In this document: in pieces, positions 28,766 to 45,540 of the stretch
How positions within the stretch are numbered: position 1 is the first letter of the stretch
Layout: each line of letters begins with the position of its first letter
NCBI GenBank assembly: GCA_029204225.1
Contig: CM055093.1
Coordinates: forward strand, 3,230,285-3,294,284
DNA: 64,000 nt
Source: Diphasiastrum complanatum
Taxonomy: Eukaryota; Streptophyta; Lycopodiopsida; Lycopodiales; Lycopodiaceae
Reading direction: 5' to 3'
Notes under the pieces: model-generated
Seen by the model: only the letters and a program-made list of their open reading frames with translations
Database searches by the model: none
Told to the model about the DNA's origin: nothing
Made by a program: the position numbers and the translations under genes

Positions 28766-30009
28766 TGCTCCTATAGCGCCTTAATGAGGCCTAATGACAA
28801 GCTTATAGAGCAATTTAGACTTCTAAAAGTTAACTATAAGGTCTGACCAAAAAATTTTCAGGACCTCCTGCCGCTTTTCCACCAAATCGGAAGCCAAATC
28901 GGTGTCATCCTCCGAAATGCCCTTCGTCGCCAACTCCTGACTGCTTGCCCACTGGAATGGTGAAAAGACTTTTGGCGCACTCCAAACACTTTCTTTGCGG
29001 CAATCTCTATGTTTTTAGGTACCGTACTTGCAGGGTACACGGCTTTCCTACCCTTAAATTGGAGGATTTTGGCTTTTGGACAGCCTTAAACGGAGAAAAG
29101 AGCTAAAAGATAAGGGCCTTTGAAAAAAATACACTATTTCTTCACCTTGAAAAAAAACTTTTCTTCAAATGAATTTAACCTTCAGGGTCCCTTTCAACTT
29201 GAAATTTTTTTATGAAATTGAAGGCCCTTCTGTCCTTCGGACCCCTTCACATGAAATGTGAGATTTGAAGTTTGACAATCCAATGGATATTTTCAAATCC
29301 ACGGTTCTATATCATTCCCAGGAAAATCGATCACAACCGTTGACCTGATCCAATGATCCTCACAAGATGTTTGGGCATCGAACATGTCTCCTCCGTGCAC
29401 TAGACCTTTCCACACACAACATGACATGCTTGTTTCCACATACGTGAGCTATCCGCGAGCTCCCTCCTCCTCTTTTAGATCTTTCAAGCTCCTTAGCTAT
29501 GGCAAAATTTCTCCAAAGAACTAATACAGTTCCGTCTGCTGTCCGCGGCTCCTCACGACCCTATACCAGGTCCTATATCATACTAGGGCACCCATCTCCT
29601 TGCTTTCACAACACTAAACAAGTCTCTGTGTGGAGAAAGATCCATTGTTTTGACCATACAAACCCTAAACTGGGGTTTCTTGGGCTCTTCAAATTTTCAA
29701 AAAGCTGTTTTCCATATTTTTGGCTGACCAAATAGCACTCTCTGAGGTCGCCCTAATATTTACTGCCCATTGCTTCAAATTGCTCTGAAAAATGGCATCC
29801 AAATGAGTGCACACAAAGCACAAATGCCAAAGCAGGCTCAAAAATTGACAATTTCCGATTTTACTCTCAAAATAAGCCAACAGCTTTATGCTGAAGCTTG
29901 AATTCTATTGCACCTGCAAACGATTGCTCGCTTGACTAACCGTAAATTGTTCTTCGAATTTTTCCAAAATTTGGCATCCAGCTAACCCCGAACTGCTCCA
30001 CTCCCAGAC
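28766..30009 (-). mobile_element. Copia 5' leader (U2)
   Basis: This 1.2-kb untranslated leader lies between the primer site and gag of the minus-strand element. It shares blocks with the leader at 1840-2508. Antisense open frames (for example 29499-29735 on the plus strand) have no family features. Confidence 0.65.
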
Positions 30010-30019
30010 TCTGATCCCT
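30010..30019 (-). other. Degenerate primer-binding site
   Basis: The reverse strand reads AGGGATCAGAG directly after the LTR, a decayed form of TGGTATCAGAG. Confidence 0.5.
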
Positions 30020-30359
30020 TGTCAAGGATCTTATTGGTAGTATAGTTAGCTAATTTGCAAGCAATCTAACATCAATCAGATAAGCATTGAAGAGAGATCA
30101 CACACCAACCCAAGAGAACACTTCTAAACTATATTAACAAAAGAGACAGAAAGGTACATATACACAGTCTAATTTTTGTGGGGTACCGCTACATGGCAGT
30201 TCAGTCCCCATTACGGGATGCATGTCCCAACTTACACTATGTGTGCCGTCAAACTGGCACTCATGCATACTATCACAAAAGCAGTAAAAAACTCGAAATC
30301 ACTGCTAAACACGGAAAGTCATGAACTGTAAGAGAAACTCGAGCTTACTTATTCTAACA
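30020..30359 (-). mobile_element. 5' LTR of the minus-strand Copia (U2)
   Basis: On the reverse strand it begins TGTTAGAATAAG and ends CCTTGACA, the expected TG...CA form, 340 bp. It abuts the primer site on one side and coding-like sequence on the other. No 3' LTR partner is in the unit. Confidence 0.75.
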
Positions 30360-30361
30360 GC

Positions 30362-30565
30362 ATCTCATTGGATGGTTCGATGACACACGACACACCTTCT
30401 CAATCTCACTCGTCATCGCTGTTGCCATTAGCTTTTGACGATCAGCTTATCAATGATGAAGCTATAGGAGATTTTTGGGTAGAATTAGAGATAGATTCAT
30501 TTGGTTTGGCGGATTTGTCGCATGATGATGTGGCAAATGATAATGATGAACCACCAAATGAATGA
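30362..30565 (+). pseudogene. Acidic tail, possibly hAT/DUF659 transposase C-terminus (U2)
   Basis: Starting right after the LTR, an open frame reads SISLDGSMTHD and ends in a very acidic run (DDVANDNDEPPNE) with a TGA at 30563-30565. Plant hAT/DUF659 proteins commonly finish with a 'DPISLD..' phrase and an acidic tail, so the Copia element may have inserted into such a gene. This is a weak, pattern-only call; the rest of the gene is missing. Confidence 0.3.
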
Positions 30566-30799
30566 GTGAGACAATACGATGTATTTCAATTCATTGTAAT
30601 ATTAATCATATTCGGCAATTACACTTTCTTCGATAGAACTTGAATAGTTGTTCTTCGATTCTTCATATTTGAATGTCTGCTTCCTTAGATATTTCTACGT
30701 TATATGGCTTTTACATTCAGTATGTGTCTTCAATGAGTAGATTTGAATATAATATGTTGTTATTTGAGAAAATGATGCGTAAATGGTTATTACAAATCT

Positions 30800-31010
30800 T
30801 GATGATCCCTTGGTGTCCTGGAGCAAAATAGCCCTTCTTGTCACAATAATAGCACTTGACATTGCATTTTTTCTTCTTGTTATTAGATGATGATGAGACA
30901 TCTATCTTTCTCCTTGGATTTGTCCTTCCTCTTGAAATGTGTCTTTTCCTTTGCCATAAGTGAACAGTGCCTCCTCTTCACCTCTTTTTTGTCCCATCCT
31001 TGCAAATATA
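30800..31010 (-). pseudogene. Gag zinc-knuckle fragment, Copia type (U2)
   Basis: On the reverse strand, RGEEEALFTYGKGKDTF is followed after a stop and frameshift by KCYYCDKKGYFAPGH. This matches the order GGEEEAMFSKGK...KCFYCGVKGHFASDC in the intact element at 56941. The knuckle has lost its histidine (Tyr) and last cysteine (His). It is a small relic of a related Copia gag, at the left edge of X'. Confidence 0.5.
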
Positions 31011-31013
31011 TTT

Positions 31014-33395
31014 TTCCAATTTTAGTTGTTCTTATTACTTTTTTAATTACAACAATTTTATCCATTTGTGAGGATTCAAGTTTGTGTAGATTGCGAAAGT
31101 ACCAACCTATTTTTTTAGTTGTGTTACTTGTTTTACATATGGAATATGGTGCAATTATTTTGAATTATGTGTGCTAAATTGTTCTAGAGCAAAACAAATT
31201 ACAAAATTTTGGTTTGATCTAGTCTCTTAGGGAATTAAATTTATCTATAACAATCCCCATTATTTAAGTAGTTTCGACGTACAAGGTATTGAGAAAGCAT
31301 GGTCACCAAACTAGAACCAAGAACATAATGGGGTATATTGCACAATTTGATGAAGTCATTAAAGGGCCTTGGCATTTCACGGGTTTCTTTCTTGCCATGA
31401 GTCAATAAAACTGCGACCAAAAAAAAAAAAAAAAAAAAAAGAGGACACAATACCATAGAAGAAAGATATGCTAGAAACTGTCAGGACACCTATCAAGAGA
31501 CAATGAGAGGATTATTAGTAATATAGAGAGGAGACAACCAATGTCACTTCCAAAGTTGTCTCACATTAAGGTCCTCACAATCAACCTATTTGTTCACATG
31601 AAAATCCATTGAAATTTTTGTGTTTAGTTAGCATCTTCTTGCAGTTAGAGATAGAATTAAGTTAATATTACATGGCATGCCATGTGCTACATAATCGGTG
31701 AACCATGGGTAGAATGAAGATTGAAAACCTTGCAAATAATTTATTCGCAGATTGTCAAAACCCGTCATTGAACAATGCTCTATTGAAATTTTGATAGAAG
31801 AAAAGTAAGAATGGCAAAAGAAAAAACTATTGATGACCAATATAAAAAATTTTCAATCGCATAAATCATCATAATGAATGAATCTCAATGATTTGTCATA
31901 TTTGACAAAGTTAGCCATTTTTTAGGCAAATGATAAGAGAACTAAAGGAAAGATCAAGAAGTGGAATAATCTCATAACAGAGCTACAACATCAATTAAAT
32001 AAGTTAATGTTTATATACTCAATAGGAAAATTGTCGCCAAAATCACCTGTAACTATTGTGATAGGAACAGCAGGATCAATGTGGATGCAACAAAATGACA
32101 AGCTTCCCAGCAACCAAATTCAAGCATCTTAATGGAATATAATGAGGGTCCTATATGAAGAAAGATATAGGTTCAAATATGAGTTAATTAACTTGAAAAA
32201 CTATCAAATGTGTTGATCATTGCTACATGCTCAGGGGAAAAAGCTCATCTCAAATGTGGAAACAAACAATATTTTAGCTTGGTTGAGATGTTAGTGTGGA
32301 AACAATTAGAAAATGTTACAACTAGACACACCATATTATAGCTAGCATTTCTAGATCCACTACCAAATTATTATCATGAAGATCTTGCTATCATATGGAA
32401 AAATATCATTGACTTGATTATCATGGTGAATGAATTAATTAAGTCCTATAGAGGTCTTAGTATAATAAGAATTATTAATGACAACTGTATATCTTTAATC
32501 CCAGAGGGTATTTCAAGAGATATGAGTGCTCTATAGATGATTATCGGTAGAAACGAAGATATTTCTCCTACCTCAGGTCACATCTTTGGAGATGTGGAAG
32601 ATCTTCAATGGCCGGGGAGTGTGGTTTGGAAGTCAAATGGAAATTGACCAAAGTAAAGTTATTCGATAATGCTAGATATTCATAACTCTCCCACCATTCT
32701 TGTATTTACACAACACCATAGACAACATGTTGCTATTGTCCAAATAGAAGTTTCCTTTTTAGCTTAATCCCTTGCCAAGAAAACCGTTAACATAGCCGCA
32801 TGCAAGGTTATTGTCTTTTTGCACTCTTATAGCTTATGCACATGTGGATAGTATCAATATGGCAAGCACCTTATTGACATATTCTCTTTCAATACAACAA
32901 CTTAGAACAATTAATATGGTACCTTGTAGCCAAAATTACTAATATTAAAAGTTTTTCAAACTTCCAAGCTAAAAGTTAACGACATCCAAACTTTATCTAG
33001 CATCCAAAGGAAGGAAATTAGGAAAGAAGGGAGTTCATAATCAAACTCAAATCAAAGACTTTGATAAACACAACAAACTTGCATTAGAATTTCAAAAGGA
33101 AAAGCTCATAAGCCCACACTTATTAGCATCCAAAGGAAGATAAGGAAAGAAGGGAGCTCATAATCAAACTCAAGTCAAATGCTTTGACAAGTGCGACAAA
33201 AGACATTTGGAATAGGCCAATATTTATGAAGTTCTACTAAGAAATGACACAACCTATGAATCAAGTAATTGAGATGTCAAGTTATAAAACATACAAAAGT
33301 GAAAATTGATTATTAAATTGTGAGGGTGAGCTCATATTGACCAAGTTAGAACCTTTCTTTGACCAGCACTTGCAAGTTGTTTCTATCACCAAGAG
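31014..33395. repeat. Repeat X' (U2)
   Basis: Diverged paralogue of X. Its right part holds two ~115-bp direct repeats beginning CATCCAAAGGAAG (about 33001 and 33127). A poly-A run sits at 31419-31440. An open plus-strand remnant of about 84 codons (near 31878-32132; VTIVIGTAGSMWMQQNDKLP) is visible. Its family is not recognised. Confidence 0.85.
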
Positions 33396-34019
33396 CAATA
33401 TAATAAACATGGCACTTTGCATCTTAATCAAAGGTTCATACAGTGGATGCCTAATCAGATAGGTCACATTACTTCCATAGCTATCATAGTATAGTCATTA
33501 TCATGTAGTCAAATAATTCATCATAGGATAAAGACACGTGATAGATCAACATACGCATGCCCAATGTAGATATGATAATCCCACCAAGAACCTTTAGATA
33601 TCTCTTCGTACTAGATCATTATATTATAGAAATTGTGATATTTGGTATTCATCTTCATGGATGCATATTCCTACATGCACTCTAATCCTTCTTGTGACTT
33701 GAGGATGCTCTCAATGTCATGTGACTCATTCATCATATTGAGAATCTAATTTTGGGTGCAAGGCCTGCTCTATAAGTAAAAATTCATCATGTCCTTGGCG
33801 GACTATAATAGATCAGGTGGTGGTAAGATAACAGATATGCAGTGCCTTATCATGTTCAGTTACCAAGGTATCTTTTTGAAAGTTCAAAATGGATAAAAAC
33901 TTAAGATTTTTGTGAAAAACCACAACCCATATCCTACTTATAACTAGAGTAAAGTATGATTTGACTTATGTATGAATGGTGATTGACATTTCCAACCTTA
34001 ATTACCAGTAGGAGGGGTT
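33396..34019. other. Non-coding stretch (U2)
   Basis: Counterpart of 10355-10979; nothing recognised. Confidence 0.4.
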
Positions 34020-34490
34020 AATTACAAGAAAAATATGACATGTTTCTAGATAGGAAAAAAAGAGATCTTTCCTAGTTGCATTCATATGCAACTAGGAAAG
34101 TGAAAACTAGAAAAAGTGCAACAGTTTCCTACTTTGACAATCTAGGAAAAGCAACATTTTAGATTCCTAGAGAGGAAATATTTTCCTATATAAGAAACGC
34201 AAACCACAAAATCACACTTTCCTATATAGAAAACTTAATAGGAAAATATGACATGTTTCTAAAAAACGTGCAACAATTTCCTACTTTGACAATCTTGAAA
34301 AAGCAATGTCTAGACTCCTAGACAAGAATTTTTTTTCCTACATAAGAAACAAGAAACCAGAAAATCAGACTTTCCTATATAAAAAACTTAATAGAAAATA
34401 TTTATCCTATATAGAAAACACAAAGCACAAAGCCCCACGCACTTTTCTAGATAGAAAAATTATATCTTATGTATAAAAAATATCAAAGAT
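34020..34490. repeat. Subterminal-type repeats (U2)
   Basis: Counterpart of 10980-11450 without its 7-bp loop insertion. Positions 34312-34321 (TCTAGACTCC) are an empty site for the Copia insertion found in U3. Confidence 0.6.
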
Positions 34491-34830
34491 ACAAAACAAA
34501 TATATATAATTAGAGAACCAAGGTTCAACCTCTATTGAATGCTAAAATCCAACTTGTGCCTGAAAAAATAGTTACATTTTAAACTGAAACCAACACAACT
34601 ATGTCATTACAACCTTTCAGAAAGCATTCAATATAAATACATTGCATTGCAAAATATACGCCCGATTAAATTGAACATCTCTAAACAAAAGCCCTTTGTT
34701 AAAGTCAACTCTCTATTGCACACTATCTCTGATGAATGTTAAATTCGTCTTGCAAAAACATGTCTTCACGAAAACAGTTCGTAAAAACAAAGAACGTCTA
34801 CTCAGATACATGGACGTCTTTTACCAGTAG

Positions 34831-37838
<3,008 letters not shown>

Positions 37839-38099
37839 ACTTAGAATTTGCTTCGAACAGGAACACAGATCATGCTACACAGTAACACAAACAAAAAACA
37901 CTCTCCACAGCAAGCTCACATAGTAACTGTATTTCTCAAAATGAAATTACACTATACATATAGCTGTTCACTCAGGCAACCCATGCATGACCCAGGTTGC
38001 CGTTGGCGGGACGAATTTCCCATCGACTTGCCTCGTGGTGAGGCCAACTGATCCTTATCGACTGATATGACCCACAGTGTATCTACTTTAAGTCTAACT
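37839..38099 (-). mobile_element. Degenerate LTR (U3)
   Basis: Counterpart of 2509-2769. Confidence 0.45.
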
Positions 38100-38100
38100 C

Positions 38101-39150
38101 AAACTAGTGAACCATAAATCATGAACCTTGAACGTTGGACATTAAATCTTGATTTTGGAAGACTAAATTTGTATCTCTCTACTTCTAAGGCCAAACTCTC
38201 AATTTTCAAGCCTCATTAAATCCAACACAATATAAATTCATTTGTTTGATTCATCCTTACCATGTTCATCTTGTTTGCTACTTGGGCACTCAATGCAATT
38301 TTAGATGAGTCAACAAGAACCAACTCATTTTCATCAAAGATATAGAATACTCCTTACAAAATACAAAATTATTAACAATTCCTCCAATTTTCCTAAACAA
38401 TGAGATATTTTGAGGAACTGGGTTCAACAAGCTAGGTTCTAGTACTGAATAATGTCACTATCTTATTCCAATAAGAATATTAATATAAAACTAGTGAACC
38501 ATAAATCATGAACCTTGAACGTAGGACATTAAATCTTGATTCTAGAAGACTAAATTTGTATCGCTCTACTTCTAGGGCTAGAATCTCAATTTTGAAGCCC
38601 CATTAAATCCAACACAATATAAAATCTTTTGTTTGGTTCATCCTTATCATGTTTGTCTTGTTCACTACTCGGGCACTCAACGCATATGTAGACGAGTCAA
38701 CAAGGACCAACTCATTTTCATCAACGAATATTTCTTAAAAAGATACGAAATTTTTAACAATGTCTTCAATTTTCCTAAACAATGAGATATTTTGATGAAC
38801 TAGGTTTGTCAAGCTAGGTTCTAGTACTGAAGAATGTCACTATCTTATTCCAATAAGAATATTAGTATTAAACTTGTGAACCTTGAACGTTGGACATTAA
38901 ATCTTGATTCTGGAAGACTAAATTTGTATCTCTTTCCTTTAAAGCCAAACTATCAATTTTCAAATCCCATTAATTCCAACGCAATATAAAATCATTTGTG
39001 TGATTTATCATTATCATTTTCATCTTGTTCGTTGTTTGGGCACTCAATGCATATGTAGACGAGTCAAGAAGGACCAACTCATTTTCATCAAAGATATCAA
39101 ATATTCCTTGAAAAATACAAAATTATTAACAATGTCTGCAATTTTCCTAA
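38101..39150. repeat. Three tandem ~385-bp repeats (U3)
   Basis: Collinear with U1, with a 2-bp deletion in the third copy near 38993. Confidence 0.9.
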
Positions 39151-39746
39151 ACATTTAAAAGTCTTATGATGTTTTTCTTTTAATGGTTGAATCTCTGTTC
39201 ATGGTATTACCAAATTAGGATTGATTAAAGGAATCTTGATTTTGTGAACATTTCTTGACATAACTTGGATTTTAGACATCAATTTATGATAATTACATAA
39301 GTTGATGAACTAGGTTCATTGAATTGACTTTTACTACTAAAGAATAACACTATCGTGTTTCAATAAAAATGATATTTTGGTTTATCGAAAACACTGATTG
39401 TAAATGAATCTCTAGCTATGAAATTTTAGTGCTATATGAGTACATACTCAACCAATGTACTATAGAAATTCGTACCTAGCGAACATCTATGCTTGTACAA
39501 AAAGTTGAATATATTTTGGAAATGAAAATATTAGTGGTGCTTACAATAAGTATCACAAAATGAGTTCTACTACTGAAGAATTTCACTATCTTGCTCCAAT
39601 AAAAAAGATATCTTAGCGAACTTAGATCATGAATGTTGTTAATTGTAAATGAATCTTTATCTATGAAAATCTAGTAGTAGATGTTGGCATGCTCAAATTG
39701 ATATATCATGAAAATTTCTAATAAGAGAATGTCTTTACTTTTACAG
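39151..39746. other. AT-rich stretch before P (U3)
   Basis: Counterpart of 3826-4417. Confidence 0.4.
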
Positions 39747-40694
39747 GTGGTGCTTACTATAAACACGAAAGAATGTGAACTTGGTGAGCTTTTTTCATTG
39801 GATGCAAATGCAACTTGTCATGGAAACAGATTGGTATCGGAAGATGCTCAATCATTGTTCATGCAACCACTCAAAAAGAAAAGTTATTGCATGTTCCTAC
39901 AATGGATGCCAATACTTTGGATAAAGCAATTGGCAGTTTTGTGATTTGGTGTATTCAAGATGTGAAAGTCAAAGATAATGACACATTGAACAAATGCCAA
40001 CATGGATCATGATGCTATTGAAGATCCAAGTGAGGAGATTATTGAAGAAGCATTGATTCAAACAAGACAAAAAGACTTACACGTCGGGATTGGACTAACA
40101 AGAAGGTAAAAGATTTCAATGCAGGTTGTGAAACTGTCCTAGGAGAAGTGTACACTTTGCTTGTATTCTTATATGAGGCAATTGACTTTGAGGAGCTTGG
40201 AGATGACCACGTGAGAATCACTATAACAAAATGGTATGGGCATGCTGATATTAGCACAACGAACGAGAAGTCAGACTTGCTAAAATGGCCAATTGATCAA
40301 GTCACTTTAATGGATGGATCAAGATTGAGAGGTCTAGAAACAGAAAAATCCAACTTCTTAAATGATGATGAGCATAGTAGTGAAGAGTCAAACATTGCCT
40401 TTCTAATGGCCAGAGAAACTTTACTGGATGGGAAAAAAAAAAGGCCATATAACATGATTCATAGAAAAGCAAAAACTTCAAGCTGTTCAAGTGAAGAAAA
40501 AGAGAGAAGTCAAGTGCTCATTGGAAGCAATTCAAAAAGTAGCATCCATAGATTGTTGTAAGCAACAATGTTGTCAACTTATGAATCGTGACATTATTCA
40601 CAATGCACGAAAGCAATTTTGGGACCAAAGTTTTGAAAATAGGGTGACATATGTGTATGACATGTTACAAACTACACATAATGTACCTGGATGA
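39747..40694 (+). pseudogene. P relic with private +1 frameshift (U3)
   Basis: Same architecture as the U1 copy. One extra G before the A10 run near 40430 moves the acidic part into a new frame. That frame bypasses the shared TGA and instead runs to a TAA at 40559-40561 over unrelated residues. This is a slippage-type change, not a repair. Confidence 0.5.
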
Positions 40695-43424
40695 CATTTC
40701 AGATAGATGACATTTATTGTCACTCGACTTGAAAATACTTGAAGGGAAAGAACCCTTTGTGGAAGGCACTTATTACCGACTTTTCATGGATGTAGATATT
40801 TTGAAATTTCATCTTTCCAGTTAACTTTTATATAAAAATATTTGACAAAATCTGGATAATGTGAGATCATAAGACTCCACAGTTTGAGAAGTTGTAAGGC
40901 CCGAATTTATTAAAAAAAGGAGTGATGAAGTGATGGGATAAATTCTATCAGAAGATCTATTTTTGCATAGTTTTTGGAAGAGAACTAGTTGTGGTATAGA
41001 AATGAGATTTTCTGAAAGTATTTTCAGATAAATCCAGAGTAAGATACCAAATTGGAACTTTTCAAATAAGAGAAATTCTCTAGGGATTGTGTGGAACAAT
41101 CGGAAACTAGAACTGGCTTGAAATTTGAATCATTATCTTTATGTAGTACAGAGAAAGGTCAAAAGTTACTAGCTCCATTTTAGTTGGAATAGGAGTAAGT
41201 TTGATTGTAATATTGAGTCTAAAATGTATGTATTAGTTCAACCTAATCTTAGTTTGAGTACTAGAATTAGGGAGGGGTTGATTGAGTGGGAGAAATTATG
41301 TGGAAAGAGGTAAATTGGGTTGGAAAATTCATGAGAGTGGATATAGTCTTTGTCTCAGAGATTTCTCGGATATGCTATGTACTCATGAGAAATAGAAATT
41401 CTTTGGTAGCTGAGTTATAGTGATATTATTCTCATATGTGCATGATTAATCTTGTATGAATCTACTATGTATTTCTGGTTACTGGTTTTATTTGGTGCAC
41501 TTAAACCAGTCGGTAAACATAGACATATGATCAAGTATTGTTGGATATTTGCAGAGTTAATGGATCTTTCTGTGGAAGATTTATTGGTCAACTTGGAAAG
41601 GATTTGGAGAAGAATTTATATGTCATGTTACTAGTAAATTGAGACCTGCACCTGGACATTTGAGATTTCCAAATCATTGGCAGTTAACTTGAGTATCGGA
41701 GTTACTCTTGGATAAACTTAATTGGTTAGACGAACAATGTGAAGATGATTCATCATAAATTGTTTGTTTTGTTTTATATTACTTGTAAGACACATGATTT
41801 GTTGATCTTCGTGATTCATTAGTCAAAATTATGTGCATAGGATATATTTTTCATTTTCTTAGTAGAGTATTCTTCAATTGAGGAACAGACTCAGTTCATT
41901 AGTGATTGGATCCCAAAGAGCTCAGTTGGATAGCAAATCATAATGATTCCAAGAATAACAACTGAATTTATATTTAGTAGGACTTTGGATGTCTAGATTT
42001 GGTTCTAGATGATAATCTAAAGTTTGTGACTCGTGTATCACCTTTGCCCAATTTTTCTTTGAAGCCCACCACGGCCTTCTTTTGCCATTTTTTACATATG
42101 TTCATAAGGATTGATGCTTATGCCGAATATGCGTACACATATTCATCAATGCCCACACCTCCCCAAATCTATTTGATTGAGGAAACTCACTATTCAAAAT
42201 CGCAAGTATCTTATTCTTGTCATCTTGGTCTTGTGGCTCATATATTCACTCATAGATGATTTGACTAGGACACTAGTAGTATAGAATGTAGTGAGATGTT
42301 CTATGTCAAACATCATGCTCTTGTTACCTTAGTATCAATGCGCAGTTCCCTGATATTTCTAAAAATTCATGCTCATCGTAAACATCTTCTAGCCATCTCA
42401 TCACAAATTCCCATCTCCGTTTTTTTTTTGTTTTTCATAAAGACAAATACACACTGTTTTGTAGTTTCTTGGGCTTTTGTTATTCACTGTGTGCATACAT
42501 TGACAATTCACAAAATCCATTGGAATTTGATTTGTGTCAAAATTTTCATTAACTTCACTGCTTGTTGATAAGTAGTCATTGCCTTGTGGATTGAATTCTT
42601 TTTTTTAACAACCCCTCTCTAAGTAGAGGTCATTCAATGAGTTATCCTTAGATTCAAATCACAATCTTTCTTCTCAGTCCCCATGATCCATGTCTCAAAG
42701 GTGGTTCTTAGAAAGAGTCATTTCATGATTTCTGACAAGCTTGGCAAGGAGGATCTTGCAACATTTCACCCATTATGTTATATCTCAACCATTATGTTAT
42801 ATCTATAAAATAAAAGTGGATACCATTAGTACTAATTGGCAAATCCCAATAAAAACCATAAAAAGTTACTAAAACCAATTTTCATTTGAATAATTGTGGT
42901 AGTTCATTTGGGCACAATGTCCTAAATGTATTTTGGCCATTTAAATAAATTTTGTTAACATAACACTATGTTAAGGATATTTCTACAAGTAGTAGTGTGT
43001 CACACTATATATGCAACTTCACACATCACTTACATTAGTTAGAAAGAATTTCATTTCAGAGTTTTTAGGTTTGCTTTTATTGGTAGATACAGGTTGGATA
43101 AAGTCATCTCATGATCCAATAATGTAAAAGGTGTCATTGTAATACCCTTCCCATGAATGCTTGTGGGATAAAGTGATGCAAGGGATTATGGGTCACCAAA
43201 CATTGAGTATAAATACTAGAATTTTAAGATGAATGACTATTATTATTTCAAGATCCATTTTACTTATATAGGAGTTGGGTGAGAGCATAATGTTCCTGTA
43301 ACAAATTTTAGATGAATCACTGAGGTAAAAAATACAACTTCTTCCTATCCATATATGTTGGTATCAAGATAATTTTTGTGCATAAGACCCATTTATAGAT
43401 CAGTTAATTGTCTATGGCACATAG
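40695..43424. other. Long non-coding stretch (U3)
   Basis: Counterpart of 5365-8095; nothing more is recognised. Confidence 0.4.
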
Positions 43425-45540
43425 AAATATATTTTTCCAATTTTAATTGTTCTTATTATGTTTTTTCATCACAATAATTTTATCTATTTGTGATAATTCA
43501 AGTTTGTGTAGATTGCGAAAGTACTTCAACCTATTTCTCTAGTTGTGTTACTTGTTCTACATATGGAATATGTTGCAATTATTCTGAGTTATGTGTGCTA
43601 AATTGTTCTCGTGCAACAAAAATTTAAAATTTTGGTTGGATCTAGTCTCTTAAGGGATTAAATTTATATATAACAATCCCCATTATTGAAGTAGTTTCAA
43701 TGTACTGGGATGATATCCGAGAGGTGAAAAGAAAAGATGAAAAATCACAAGATATTGAGACAGAGTACTGGTCCCCAAAACATAATGAGGTATATTGCAC
43801 AACTCGATGAGGTCCTTAAAGGGCCTTAGCATTTTGCGAGTAAAGTTTTTACGAATTTTGTGAGTTTTTTTCTTTTCATGAGTGAATAAAACAATAGCAC
43901 ATGATGTGCTACCTTTTTCATGCCACCACTTAAATATTTATCAATAAGAATTGTGGTTTGACACATAGTCTAATCTTCCATAATGAAATCCCAAAATAAG
44001 AATTTTTTTTAGCCTCCAAATATGGCACATCGGCATGCTGATTTTTTTTTTTTTGGTTGAATCACTTGGCACGCCAGTGTGCCAAGTGATTTAAAATTCT
44101 TTTTTTCTGGTTGACTTCATAATATATGAATCTCAATGGTTTGTCCAATTTGACAAAATTAGCCATTTTTTAGGCAAATGATTAGAGAACTAAAGGAAAG
44201 ATTAAGAAGTGGAATAATCTCATTGCAAAGCTACAACACCAATTAAATAAGTCTAATGTTTATGTATGCAATAGCCAAAAAAAATTTGAAGGGAAGTGCA
44301 TGAAGTCACTCTTAAAAGAATATTTGCCAAAATCACCTGTAACTATTGTAATATTGTCATAGGAAAGGCATGATCAATGTGGATGCAACAAAATGACAAG
44401 CTTCCTAGAAATCAAATTCAAGCATTTTAATGGAATATCTATATGAAGAAAGATATAAGTACAAATATGAGCTGATTAACTTGAAAAACTATTAAATGTA
44501 CTGATCATTGCTACATGCTTCGGGCAAAAAGCTCATCTCAAATGTGGAAACATGAAAGATTTTATGAGCTTGGTTGAGATGTTAGTGTGGAGACAATTAA
44601 AAAATGCTACTACTAGACACTATATTATAGCTAGCATTTCTAGATCCACTACCAAATTATTATCATGAAGATCTTGCTATCATATAGGGAAATATCCATG
44701 ACGATTATCATGGTGAAGTAATAAATTAAGTCATATAGAGGTCTTAATATTATTAATAATGACAACTATATATATTCTGATACTACATCCCATAAGGTAT
44801 TTCGATATAAGCGAACTCTATAGTTGATTATTGCTAGAAACAAAAATATTTCTCCTACCTCAAGTCAAATCTTTGGATATGTGGAAGATCTTCAATGGCC
44901 AGGGAGTGTGGTTTGGAAGTCGAATGGAAATTGACCAAAGTAAAGTTATTCGATAATGCTAGATATTCAGAAACGTCCCAGTATTCTTGTATTTACACAA
45001 CACCATAGCCAACATGTTGCTACTTTCCAAATAGAAGTTTCCTTTTTAGGCTTACTCCCTTGCCGAGAAAACCATCAACATAGACGCATGCAAGGTGGGT
45101 CCTTTTATTGTCTTTTTGCACTCTTATAACTCGTGCACATGTGGATAGTATCAATAGTCCTTGTATACAACAACTTACAACAATTAATATGGTACCTTGT
45201 AGCCAAAATTATTGACATCAAAAGTTTTCCAAACAATCAAGCTAAATGTTATCGACATCCAAACTTATTCTAGCATCCGAAGGAGGGAAAGGAAAGAATG
45301 GAGGTCATAATCAAACTCAAATCAAAGGCTTTGATAAACACAACAAACTTGCATCAGAATCTCAAAAACAAAAGCTTATAAGCCCAAAGATGACACAACC
45401 TATGAATCAAGTAATTGAGATGCCAAGTTATAAAACATACAAAAGTGAAAATTGATTATTAAATTGTGAGGGTGAGCTCAGATAGACCAAGTAGAACCTT
45501 TCTTTGGCCGCCACTTGCAAGTTGTTTCTATCACCAAGAG
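43425..45540. repeat. Repeat X (U3)
   Basis: Lacks the 12 bp AATGAGTCTCCT that U2 has at about 22997, as does the X-derived part of the U1 hybrid. U1 therefore descends from a U3-like X. The hairpin arms lie at 44070-44082 and 44089-44101. Confidence 0.85.

Noticed and set aside
29662-29672. Telomere-type CCCTAAA word
   Set aside because: A single AAACCCTAAA in a Copia leader, not an array.
31419-31440. Poly-A run as the tail of a retroposed gene or LINE
   Set aside because: No LINE or gene sequence precedes it on either strand, no flanking duplication is seen, and the run is interrupted in U3.
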